DNA of 64,000 nt from 20CM-2-55-15 sp964633285 (GTDB lineage Bacteria; Acidobacteriota; Terriglobia; 20CM-2-55-15). The stretch lies in assembly GCA_964633285.1 (NCBI GenBank), contig CAZWGA010000004.1, positions 104,391 through 168,390 of the forward strand, given 5' to 3'. The notes below the pieces were generated by a model that made no database searches, was not told the DNA's origin, and worked only from the letters and a program-made list of their open reading frames with translations. The position numbers and the translations under genes were made by a program. Shown here in pieces: positions 52,257-60,451 of this stretch (position 1 is the stretch's first letter; each line of letters starts with the position of its first letter).

Positions 52257-53570
52257 TTAGACAGCGAGGCCGTCAAGCACGTCTCTTACCGTGGTGGCGA
52301 GTTTGTTGAGCTCGAAAGGCTTCTTCACGAAGCCTTCGATTCCCAGCATTTCGAGGATGGGAACTTTCTCAGGGGATGAGTATCCGCTGGCGATAAGAAC
52401 TTTCACCTGCGGGATTTTTTCGCGGATATTGCGCAAGGCTGCGACACCATCCATTTCGGGCATCATCATGTCGAGAATGATCAGCCGGATGTCGTCGGTG
52501 GCATACTCCACGGCTTCTACTCCGTTGTGCGCGCACAAAACCGTGTAGCCTAGTTTCTTGAACACATTTTCCAGCAGGACGAGTAATTCAACTTCATCGT
52601 CGGCGATCAGGATTTTCTCCGGCGGCGTTTTTGTGCCGCGACTGATCTTTCTTCTGGAGTTGTTGAATGGGAGTACTTGAGGACGCGCTCCAGCGGCCCG
52701 GATGGTTCCGGAATAGCGCGTTCCGTTTGCCGATGAACTGATGGCGGCAGCGATTCGTTCGTTTCCGGCCGCGACAAGCTGGGTTTCGAACACCCGGACC
52801 GATTTCAGGCTGCGAACGGCATCCACGAATTCACTCGCGCTGTTCGGCGAGGCGAACAATTCCGTCAGCGTCTTTCCAATGATCGATTCCCCGAAAAGAT
52901 CCGTTGCCGCCGGATTCGCGTCGACAATTTTCCAACGATGATCGCAGATGTAAACCACATCCTGCATTCCCCGAATCAGCGAACGGTATTCTGCTTCGGA
53001 GTCGCGGAGCGTGCTGCACAGGTCGATGTTCGCAAAAGCGCCCGCAATTTGGGGAACGACGATCATCAGGGTTCTCAATACTCTCTCATCAAAAACGTTT
53101 GGCGCATCATGGCTGAGGCAAAGAATTCCACGCAGCCGATCCTGCGAAAGTAATGGAATGCAGAGCCAGGAAGGGAGCGTATTCGGAAGACTCCAGTCGC
53201 GAGCCCACGCGGGACTCTCGGCGAGATCATTCATCTGGATCGGATCGTTGTTCGGAAAATGCGGCGTGACGCGGCTTTCCTCGATGGAAACAGGAAATTT
53301 TTCAGAACCTGTAGACATGCTTGAGACTGCCTGCAGCTCGAATGAGCCTGAACGCGAAAGAGCGTAAAACAGAACGAACTTGCAGCCTACCGTCTCCGCA
53401 ATGGCGTCTGCCAGTTCGGACGACAGGCTCCAGATCGCCCGGTGGTGGCTGATCGCATCACCGACGCGCCGTGCCAGCGATAATTCTTCAATCTTGTCGA
53501 GCAGCGCCGTGTTCGCCTGCTCCAGGGCCGCAGTAAGGGCTGCAATTCTACGTTCGCCGTTTTCTTGCAT
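52257..53570 (-). CDS. GAF-PAS-receiver protein without a kinase domain
   Basis: 437 residues. An N-terminal coil (about 1-40), a GAF-like domain (about 45-190; RLRGILCLSHDAPNVFDERVLRTL), a PAS-like domain (about 195-300; RSLIRGMQDVVYICDHRWKIVDANPAATDLFGESIIG) and a C-terminal receiver (KILIADDE, LIILDMMMPEMDG with phospho-acceptor Asp, VLIASGY, FVKKPF). No His-kinase H-box or ATPase domain lies between. So it looks like a sensor and receiver in one chain that needs another kinase. It is three bases downstream of the HDOD gene. Confidence 0.85.
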   Translation of the reverse strand: MQENGERRIAALTAALEQANTALLDKIEELSLARRVGDAISHHRAIWSLSSELADAIAETVGCKFVLFYALSRSGSFELQAVSSMSTGSEKFPVSIEESRVTPHFPNNDPIQMNDLAESPAWARDWSLPNTLPSWLCIPLLSQDRLRGILCLSHDAPNVFDERVLRTLMIVVPQIAGAFANIDLCSTLRDSEAEYRSLIRGMQDVVYICDHRWKIVDANPAATDLFGESIIGKTLTELFASPNSASEFVDAVRSLKSVRVFETQLVAAGNERIAAAISSSANGTRYSGTIRAAGARPQVLPFNNSRRKISRGTKTPPEKILIADDEVELLVLLENVFKKLGYTVLCAHNGVEAVEYATDDIRLIILDMMMPEMDGVAALRNIREKIPQVKVLIASGYSSPEKVPILEMLGIEGFVKKPFELNKLATTVRDVLDGLAV

Positions 53571-53573
53571 AAA

Positions 53574-54335
53574 TCACGTCAGGAATTTTTCGACTTCCTG
53601 CTTTCTCTTGCGCAAGTCTTCGACGATTTCCAGGAAAACCGCTTCTGTCAGTTTTGCTGCCGTAAGTACTTCGGGTGGAATTGGGAGTTGTTCTTCAGTG
53701 AACGCGAGTTTCGCGCAAATGTCGGCTGCGTGCACGCAAACAATGAGGGGTTGCGCAAGATGCGCAGGGTCGAGCGAGTGATGGTGAGCGATTGCTTCGA
53801 TGAGTTCCGTGGGAAGCTGCCATCGCTGTGCCATCTGCGCGCCGATCTCAGTGTGATCGAGCGCGGGATCGTTATTGTAATGCGTTGTGATGATCATTCT
53901 GCCGACGTCGTGCAGCAGTCCGGCCATGAAACACAGATCATCATCGAAAGAAATTCCGGTTTTTTTTGCAATCAATGACGACGCCGTTGCGGTACCGAAG
54001 GAATGTTTCCAGTAATCGATATGCGCAAATTTATCGTCGTCGATCGTGCCGGTCACCAGGACGGACAGAGAAAGCTGTTTGAGAGTATTGGTGCCGATGA
54101 CAACCACGGCCTGCCGGATCGTGCCGATTTTGGAACGGCGGCCGTAATAAGCCGAGTTGGCGAGACCAAGGACCTTCACCGACAGAGCCTGATCGTTGGC
54201 GATCATCTCCGTCAGCTTTTCGGCTCCTGCCGAATCGCTGTCCGCCAATTCAAGAACCTGCCGGGCAACTCCCGGTAACGTGGGAAGGTTTCGTACCGAC
54301 TGCAGTTTTCGGCTGTTATCGATGACAGTGCTCAT
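53574..54335 (-). CDS. HDOD-domain protein
   Basis: 253 residues from ATG 54335. The HDOD pattern is VRNLPTLPGVARQVLELADSDSAGAEKLTEMIANDQALSVKVLGLANSAYYGRR, later KTGISFDDDLCFMAGLLHDVGRMII and IEAIAHHHSLDP. Key H/D residues for HD phosphohydrolase activity are only partly present, as normal in HDOD. These proteins act in signalling, often near receivers or chemotaxis. It is co-transcribed with the receiver protein and diverges from nadA across about 85 bases. Confidence 0.88.
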   Translation of the reverse strand: MSTVIDNSRKLQSVRNLPTLPGVARQVLELADSDSAGAEKLTEMIANDQALSVKVLGLANSAYYGRRSKIGTIRQAVVVIGTNTLKQLSLSVLVTGTIDDDKFAHIDYWKHSFGTATASSLIAKKTGISFDDDLCFMAGLLHDVGRMIITTHYNNDPALDHTEIGAQMAQRWQLPTELIEAIAHHHSLDPAHLAQPLIVCVHAADICAKLAFTEEQLPIPPEVLTAAKLTEAVFLEIVEDLRKRKQEVEKFLT

Positions 54336-54420
54336 GGGCTTGTCAGAGCAGGCTTTCAAAGCTCAGGTTCTTATATCGGAGAAAATCGCGCACGACTTTA
54401 GTCGGCTCTAATGTGTTAGG

Positions 54421-55521
54421 ATGAAACGTTTCATGCTTCAGACGATTCTTCCCGACCGCGTTATGCGGCTCAATGAAAACGAAACCGAAGCCCGAATCCG
54501 CGGCGCCCGCCGTAAACTGGGAAAGCGTTTGGTAATTCTGGGCCATCATTATCAACGAGATGAAGTTATTCAGTTTGCGGATGTGCGCGGCGATTCCTTT
54601 AAACTCGCGCAATGGGCCGCCAGCCGTAAAGACGCTTAATATATCGTCTTTTGCGGCGTGCACTTTATGGCCGAAAGCGCGGAAATTCTGAGCGCGGTTC
54701 ATCAGAAGGTTGTTCTTCCGGATATGAGCGCCGGCTGTTCCATGGCCGACATGGCGGCGCTGGATCAGGTTGAGACCTGCTGGGACGATCTTCAAAAGGT
54801 TGTTGGCGGAAACATCCTTCCCATCACGTACATGAATTCGGCCGCCGGCATCAAGGCGTTCTGTGGGAAACACGGAGGCGCGGTTTGTACCTCTTCGAAT
54901 GCCCGAGCGGTAATGAAGTGGGCGCTGAAAAGGGGGGACAGGATCTTGTTCTTACCGGATCAGCATCTCGGGCGCAACACCGGCTACAGTCTGGGTTTGC
55001 GGCTGGACCAAATGCCGGTTTGGGATCCTTATGAAGAAGTGGGAGGCAACTCGCCTGCGAGCCTGAACGACTGCCGAGTTGTTCTTTGGAAAGGGCACTG
55101 TTCGGTTCATCAGCGATTTCTGCCACAACATGTTGAGCAGGTTCGGGCGCGTTATCCCGGAATTAGAGTCATTTCCCATCCGGAATGCCGCTTCGAAGTC
55201 GCTCAACTGTCGGATGAGGTCGGTTCCACCGAGCACATTATTAAATGCCTCAAGCAGTCGCCTGCCGGCACAAAGTGGGCCGTGGGTACCGAGATTCATC
55301 TGGTGAATCGACTGAAGAACGAAAACCCGGACCGCTTCATTATTCCCCTCGATGATTGCGGATGTCTTTGCTCGACGATGTTCCGGATCGATCCGCAGCA
55401 TCTGCTCTGGTCGCTCGAGAATCTTGTTGAAGGCCGCGTTGTCAATCAAATCACGGTTCCCGCCGATGTCGCCGACAATGCCAGGATCGCCCTGAATCGC
55501 ATGCTGGAAATCACCGGATAA
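54421..55521 (+). pseudogene. nadA: Quinolinate synthase nadA, interrupted by an in-frame TAA
   Basis: The frame from ATG 54421 codes for the N-terminal part (VILGHHYQRDEV, FADVRGDSFKLAQ) for 72 codons, then meets TAA at 54637-54639. The same frame continues without a shift into YIVFCGVHFMAESAEI (a cluster Cys), CSMADMAAL, NSAAGIKAFCG, CTSSNA, HPECRF (cluster Cys) and DDCGCLCSTM (cluster Cys). All NadA motifs are thus present except one codon. One substitution, such as from CAA, GAA or AAA, would explain it. An ATG at 54658 would give a product without the first part of the three-fold fold. It is either a recent nonsense mutation, a sequencing/assembly error, or rare readthrough. Confidence 0.88.
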
Positions 55522-55540
55522 TTCGATAGAATCCTCTTCG

Positions 55541-55816
55541 TTGTTGCGCGCGAAACATTTTGTTGTTCGAGGCCGGGTTCAAGGTGTCGGCTACCGGTAC
55601 TTCGCGCTTGGAGCCGCTGAACGTCTCGGAGTTTGCGGTTATGCGCGAAATCTTCCGAGCGGCGAAGTTGAGATTCATGCGGAAGCCGATCAAACAGTCC
55701 TGCAACTGTTCAGGCAGGAACTGGAAAGAGGCCCTCGGATGTCGCACGTAACCGAAATCGCGGAAAACGATGCGGCGGTTTCGGGAGTCTATTCGTCATT
55801 TGGAATACGAGGTTGA
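55541..55816 (+). CDS. acyP: Acylphosphatase
   Basis: 91 residues from a TTG at 55541 (a TTG at 55544 is also possible). The signature RGRVQGVGYRYFA has the conserved Arg, and YARNLPSGEVEIHAEAD gives the conserved Asn, both active-site residues. It hydrolyses acyl phosphates such as carbamoyl or 1,3-bisphosphoglycerate. No clear ribosome binding site precedes the TTG. It is followed, with two bases between stop and ATG, by apt. Confidence 0.92.
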   Translation: MLRAKHFVVRGRVQGVGYRYFALGAAERLGVCGYARNLPSGEVEIHAEADQTVLQLFRQELERGPRMSHVTEIAENDAAVSGVYSSFGIRG

Positions 55817-55818
55817 GC

Positions 55819-56334
55819 ATGGAAGATTTAAAGAAACTGATTCGAGAAGTTCCCGATTTTCCCAAGAAGGGCATTCTCTTTTACGACATCACCACGGTAC
55901 TTAAAGATAGAGCCGGCTTTCGGAAAATCATCGATGCTTTAACCGATCAGATTCGTTCGCACAAGCCGGACACCGTTTTGGGAATCGAAGCTCGCGGCTT
56001 CATTTTCGCGCCCGCATTGGCATACAACCTCGGAGCCGGCTTTGTTCCCGTTCGCAAACCCAACAAGCTGCCCGCCGAAAAAGAGCGCATCAGCTACGAA
56101 CTTGAATACGGAATGGACACGCTCGAAGTGCACAAAGACGCCATACAGCCGGGTTCACGCGTTGTGATTGCTGATGACCTGCTCGCCACCGGCGGGACCG
56201 CCCTCGCTGCCGTTCGTCTTGTGGAGAAACTCGGAGGAACGGTTGCCGCGGCCAGTTTTGTTATCGAACTCGAAGCGCTGAAGGGACGCGACCGGCTCAA
56301 CGGCTACGAAGTGGTTTCGTTGCTGAAATACTGA
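55819..56334 (+). CDS. apt: Adenine phosphoribosyltransferase
   Basis: 171 residues from ATG 55819, with GAGG five to eight bases before it; a TTG at 55813 would add two residues. FPKKGILFYDITTVLKD, GIEARGFIFAPALAYNLGAGFVPVRKPNKLP and the PRPP-binding VVIADDLLATGGTALAA are the Apt pattern. It salvages adenine to AMP. The stop at 56332-56334 is followed by a region with two GTCCCG-type inverted repeats before the convergent SecA-like gene. Confidence 0.95.
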   Translation: MEDLKKLIREVPDFPKKGILFYDITTVLKDRAGFRKIIDALTDQIRSHKPDTVLGIEARGFIFAPALAYNLGAGFVPVRKPNKLPAEKERISYELEYGMDTLEVHKDAIQPGSRVVIADDLLATGGTALAAVRLVEKLGGTVAAASFVIELEALKGRDRLNGYEVVSLLKY

Positions 56335-56346
56335 CGCCTATCGAGG

Positions 56347-56394
56347 GTCCCGTATTTGCCGGGACTTCGGTCCTCAACTCTGTCCCGGCGGGAC
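56347..56394. repeat. Clustered GTCCCG inverted repeats between apt and the secA-like gene
   Basis: GTCCCG at 56347-56352 pairs with CGGGAC at 56360-56365 around a 7-base loop. A second hairpin, GTCCC at 56382-56386 with GGGAC at 56390-56394, lies 16 bases on. The two hairpins share the same 5-6 base arms, which suggests a repeat-derived unit rather than one terminator. The 64-base stretch lies between two convergent genes and ends at the TAG of the minus-strand gene. A short T-run (ATTTTG) lies just inside the secA-like end. Confidence 0.7.
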
Positions 56395-56398
56395 GCCG

Positions 56399-58549
56399 CT
56401 ATTTTGTTTCAACTCTTTTTCTGATCCAATTTCGCAGCGCACTCTGCATCCATGATTCGAATGGCTGGTCTGTGGTGATGTACGTCCAGGTGGTGCCGCG
56501 GCGGGAGGGATCCATGCCGCTGATCTCCGCATGCGCGATGCGTTCCGGAGTTTCCGCATCGATCGCATTCCGTAAGTCGTCAAAGAGTTTGTCAACGTCC
56601 TTGATATATTCCCGGAAGGGATCAAAGCCGCCGAGTTTGTGAAATGCCTGCAGCGGGTCTCGATTGCCGGGTGCCAGGGATACCCAATGTGCGCTGGAGC
56701 GTAATTCGGCGAGAGAAGCGAGATACTCCGCCCACAGATCATCGATCGTCGACAAGAATACGAGTTTTGCAAGTTCCGAATCGCACGGGGTTGTTCCATC
56801 CAGAATCGATTGCCGGCGCTCCATAATGGCCAGACGCCGCCCTTCGGTCGCCCTTTCGTATTTGTTAAGAAAGAGTCGAATCTCAAGTTGTTGTCCTTCG
56901 ATCAGACGTTGCACCGCTTCGGGATCACTTCCATACGCGGGATTATTGATGCCGTACTTCACGAGCAGGTCATCTTCAAATGAAACAAAGAATCGTGACA
57001 TGCCGGGATCACCCTGACGGCCCGCGCGCCCTCGAAGCTGGTTGTCGATACGCCGGCTCTCGTGGCGATTCATTCCGATGACGTAGAGCCCGCCGAGGTC
57101 GGTGACACCATCGCCGAGCCGGATATCCGTTCCACGTCCAGCCATGTTTGTCGATATGGTTACGGCGCCACGTTGTCCGGCCTGTTCGACGATGGCGGCT
57201 TCTTCCTCGTCGTTGCGCGCATTGAGAACGAAGTGCCTGATTTTCTGAAGGCGCCGGCTGAGACGCTCGGATTCCTCGACGCTTGCAGTTCCGACAAGGA
57301 TCGGCTGCCCGGTTGCATGAACCCGGCGTATTTCATCGATGACAGCGGCTTCTTTCTCGGCTTTCGTTGAGAAGATGACGTCCGGATAATCCACACGGAT
57401 CATCGGCTTGTTTGTGGGAATAACTTCGACATCCAGTTCGTACACGCCGCGAAATTCTTCGATCTGTGTCGCCGCCGTACCGGTCATGCCGCAGAGAATG
57501 GGGTACTGGGCCATGAGATTCTGGAGCGTTACCGAACCGAGAACGCGCCCCTGTTTCCTGGGCGCAACGCCTTCCTTGGCTTCGATTGCCGTGTGCAGTC
57601 CCTCCGGCCAGCGCCGATCCTGAATGATGCGGCCTTTGAATTCGTCAATGGATTCGATGGCGCCGTTTTTGACCAGATAGTCCACATCGCGATGAAGCAA
57701 AGCGTGGGCGTGAAGGGAATCCTGGACGGCGGCATGAAGGCTGAGATTCTCGTCGTCGAAAAGATTGCCGCATTCGAAGGAGTCCTCCACCGCTTTAACG
57801 CCTCGATCCGTCAGCACGACGTTGCGTTGGCTGTCGTCCACAACATAATGCTCATGCCGTCGAAGACGGCGGACGAGCGAATTCACGGTGTAGGCCAACA
57901 TTTCGGAGCCTTCCTGATCGCCCGCAATCACGAGCGGGTGCCGCGCTTCATCGATCAGAATCGAATCCGCTTCATCCACAAGCGCCACTGCAAAAGCGCG
58001 ATGGACCTGATCCGCGGTATGCAGAGCAAGCTGATCGCGAAGGTAGTCGAACCCCATTTCGTTCGCTGTGCCGTACGTGATATCGCATGCGTAAGCCGTC
58101 CGGCGCTGCGATGAGTTCAACGTTTGCTGGATGCATCCCACGCTCAATCCCAGGAATTGATAGATTCCGCCCATCCATTCCGCATCTCGCCGCGCAAGGT
58201 AGTCGTTGGCCGTCATGACGTGGACGCCCCGGCCTTGCTTGGCGTACCACACCACGGCGGGAACGGCGGCCATGGTCTTTCCTTCGCCCGTTTGCATTTC
58301 GGCAATCCCGCCGCCGGCCAGAGCCAGCGCGCCCTGCAACTGGACATCGAACATCACGAGTCCCGTAACTCGCTCCGCAACGACGGCGGTCACGGCAATC
58401 GTTTCGAGCAGATCCGCCGATCGTTTGTTTCTTTCGCGAAGCTCGTCGTTACTCGCCGTGGCGAGTTCGTTCCGAAGCAGGTTTAATCTCTGAATCCGGT
58501 CTTCCGGGACTTCCGGGTTGTGGAAAAGAAAACGGAGCAGGGACCGCAT
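56399..58549 (-). CDS. Short SecA-type translocase ATPase
   Basis: 716 residues, well below the 830-900 of typical SecA. Walker A MQTGEGKTM, DEAD-type VDEADSILIDEARHPL, motif III LCGMTGTA, VGTASVEESE and TNMAGRGTDI, HESRRIDNQLRGRAGRQGDPG are all present, so the motor is probably active. The later scaffold segment (RRLAIMERRQSILDG, LWAEYLASLAEL, DPLQAFHK) is shortened, and the zinc-binding C-terminal tail is missing. It may be a second SecA (SecA2-like) or a special export ATPase. No other Sec gene is close. It diverges from a secreted unknown gene. Confidence 0.84.
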   Translation of the reverse strand: MRSLLRFLFHNPEVPEDRIQRLNLLRNELATASNDELRERNKRSADLLETIAVTAVVAERVTGLVMFDVQLQGALALAGGGIAEMQTGEGKTMAAVPAVVWYAKQGRGVHVMTANDYLARRDAEWMGGIYQFLGLSVGCIQQTLNSSQRRTAYACDITYGTANEMGFDYLRDQLALHTADQVHRAFAVALVDEADSILIDEARHPLVIAGDQEGSEMLAYTVNSLVRRLRRHEHYVVDDSQRNVVLTDRGVKAVEDSFECGNLFDDENLSLHAAVQDSLHAHALLHRDVDYLVKNGAIESIDEFKGRIIQDRRWPEGLHTAIEAKEGVAPRKQGRVLGSVTLQNLMAQYPILCGMTGTAATQIEEFRGVYELDVEVIPTNKPMIRVDYPDVIFSTKAEKEAAVIDEIRRVHATGQPILVGTASVEESERLSRRLQKIRHFVLNARNDEEEAAIVEQAGQRGAVTISTNMAGRGTDIRLGDGVTDLGGLYVIGMNRHESRRIDNQLRGRAGRQGDPGMSRFFVSFEDDLLVKYGINNPAYGSDPEAVQRLIEGQQLEIRLFLNKYERATEGRRLAIMERRQSILDGTTPCDSELAKLVFLSTIDDLWAEYLASLAELRSSAHWVSLAPGNRDPLQAFHKLGGFDPFREYIKDVDKLFDDLRNAIDAETPERIAHAEISGMDPSRRGTTWTYITTDQPFESWMQSALRNWIRKRVETK

Positions 58550-58702
58550 CGAATTCCTCCTCTTTGAAAGCTACTTTACGATGCAATGCAAACGGGGCGT
58601 TGAAGGCTTGACCGGCCTTTGCCATCTGTAGTCAAATTGCGTCCAGCAGAACGAAAAGAAAAACTTATTCGTTGCAACCCCGCGTAGCGTAAAGAGGAAC
58701 AT

Positions 58703-59389
58703 ATGATGCGATCATTCGTGGTTATTGTTTGTCTCTTAATCACGGTCAGTACACTTGACGCCCAGCACCGCGGAGGTGGTCCAGGCGTGCACCATTCCGG
58801 AACGGTTTCGGCGCCTTCGGTTGCCGCGGCCCCGGTAGTGCGCGCTGCGCCGCCTGTGTTTGCCGGGCGTCCTGCTCCCATCGCGCGACCCCAGGTACCG
58901 GTGATTGTGCAACGTCCGTACGTGCGGCCTTCGCGAACGATCGTTGTTCCTCCGGTAATCGGATATTACCCGTCCTATTTCTCGCCCTTCTCGCCGATTC
59001 TGCCCGCATATGCGGCTCCGGTGTATCCGGATGTCTACGTTTCGGCGGCCCCACAGCCGGTTCCGGTAAATCCGAATGAAATTCAGCTTTCCTATCAGGT
59101 CCAGCAGCTCTCACAGGAAGTGGAGCAGCTCCGCGCGGAACAGGCGATTCGGACGGCGGTTCCTCAGCCCGTGCCTCAGTATGTACCGGACCGAGCCCCC
59201 ATACTGACGGTCCTTATCTTTCGCGACGGCCATCGGATCGAAATCCAGAATTATGCGATTGTGGGTTCGACGATATGGGTGTTCGACGAACGAACATCGA
59301 CCAAAATCTCCACTTTGGACCTGGATCTCGAAGCGACTCAGAAAGAAAATCGCAGCCGTGGTATTCGTTTTTCTCTTCCCGAAAAATAG
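58703..59389 (+). CDS. Secreted protein of unknown function, Pro-rich middle
   Basis: 228 residues, starting at ATG 58703 with AGAGG about six bases upstream. A signal peptide (about 1-20, ending STLDAQH) is followed by an Ala/Pro/Val-rich tract with repeated PxV and RP pairs (about 21-120). Then come a short coiled coil (SYQVQQLSQEVEQLRAEQ) and a closing domain (ILTVLIFRDGHRIEIQNYAIVGSTIWVFDE). It is a likely exported or surface protein and of a type seen in acidobacterial genomes. Function unknown. The aldo/keto reductase ATG follows three bases after its stop. Confidence 0.72.
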   Translation: MMRSFVVIVCLLITVSTLDAQHRGGGPGVHHSGTVSAPSVAAAPVVRAAPPVFAGRPAPIARPQVPVIVQRPYVRPSRTIVVPPVIGYYPSYFSPFSPILPAYAAPVYPDVYVSAAPQPVPVNPNEIQLSYQVQQLSQEVEQLRAEQAIRTAVPQPVPQYVPDRAPILTVLIFRDGHRIEIQNYAIVGSTIWVFDERTSTKISTLDLDLEATQKENRSRGIRFSLPEK

Positions 59390-59391
59390 AC

Positions 59392-60426
59392 ATGCAATAT
59401 ACGCGTTTGGGTGATACCGGATTGATCGTCTCGCGAATGGCTTTCGGCGCGATGACTTTTGGTTCGGCCGAAGGCACCATCTTTGCTGCAATCTCCCGCG
59501 TCGATCAGAAGCTGGCAAACGAACTTGTTGCCAAAGCGCTCGATGCCGGCATCAATCACTTCAATTCGGCGGACGTTTACACGGCCGGTCAGTCCGAGGA
59601 ATTCCTGGCGAAGGCCCTGGGAAGCCGTCGCAAAGATGTGATTATTTCGACGAAGGTCGGATTCCGCACAAGTCCCGCGCTGATGGATCAGGGGCTCTCG
59701 CGGCATCACATTCTCGCTTCTGCCGATGAAACTCTCCGCCGCTTGCGCACCGATTACATCGATGTTTACCTGGTGCACAAGTTCGATCCGAATACTCCTG
59801 TGGAAGAAACGGCCGATGCGCTCGATCGGCTGGTGAAAGCGGGTAAGGTTCGCTACATCGGTTTTTCAAACTGGCCGGCATGGCTCGCGGCGAAAACCGT
59901 GGGATTGCAAAACGAGAAACGCTGGGCGCGCTTCCGCGCGGCCGAATTGTATTACTCGCTGGTCGGGCGCGATCTCGAGCATGAACTGGTGCCGTTCGTT
60001 CAGGACGCGGGTATTGGAGTGTTCGTGTGGAGCCCCCTGGCCGGAGGTTTTCTTACCGGTAAGTACACGCGGGAAAATCCCAAAGGAGACGGCGGCCGGC
60101 TGAATGCATTCGATGTGCTGGTCTATGACCGCGAAAAAGGTCATCAGGTGGTGGATCGGCTGCGGGCGATCGCGGCGGAGCACGACCGCACGCCGGCGCA
60201 GGTTGCGCTTGCATGGGTTCTCAGCAAGAAATTTGTGACGTCGGTTCTTGTGGGCGCAAACAAGATCTCGCAATTCGAAGACAATCTTGGCGCAGCCAGT
60301 CTGCAGCTTCGGCCGGAGGAATTGTCGAAGCTCGATGAGATGACGGCGCCCAGTCCGATTTATCCGGCTCACTTCAGTGCGCGGGTCGTGGACGAACCCG
60401 TTCGCCAGGCGCTTGCGGGGAAGTAA
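59392..60426 (+). CDS. Aldo/keto reductase
   Basis: 344 residues from ATG 59392, two bases after the upstream stop; a longer frame is part of the upstream gene region. The active-site set is seen: NSADVYTAGQSEE (Asp, Tyr), STKVGF (Lys), VHKFD (His). NADPH-binding features GFSNWPAW and WSPLAGGFLTGKY, and late VLVGANKISQFEDNL are those of AKR family members. It reduces carbonyls, substrate unknown. It is probably co-transcribed with the secreted protein upstream and with the cytochrome/monooxygenase gene 25 bases downstream. Confidence 0.9.
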   Translation: MQYTRLGDTGLIVSRMAFGAMTFGSAEGTIFAAISRVDQKLANELVAKALDAGINHFNSADVYTAGQSEEFLAKALGSRRKDVIISTKVGFRTSPALMDQGLSRHHILASADETLRRLRTDYIDVYLVHKFDPNTPVEETADALDRLVKAGKVRYIGFSNWPAWLAAKTVGLQNEKRWARFRAAELYYSLVGRDLEHELVPFVQDAGIGVFVWSPLAGGFLTGKYTRENPKGDGGRLNAFDVLVYDREKGHQVVDRLRAIAAEHDRTPAQVALAWVLSKKFVTSVLVGANKISQFEDNLGAASLQLRPEELSKLDEMTAPSPIYPAHFSARVVDEPVRQALAGK

Positions 60427-60451
60427 AAATCTGTTTTTCAGGAGAATGACA

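Noticed and set aside
48913..54335. A defence island around the UvrC-like and HDOD genes
   Set aside because: No nuclease-helicase, reverse transcriptase, restriction, TIR or Cas feature is present; neighbours are metabolic and signalling genes.
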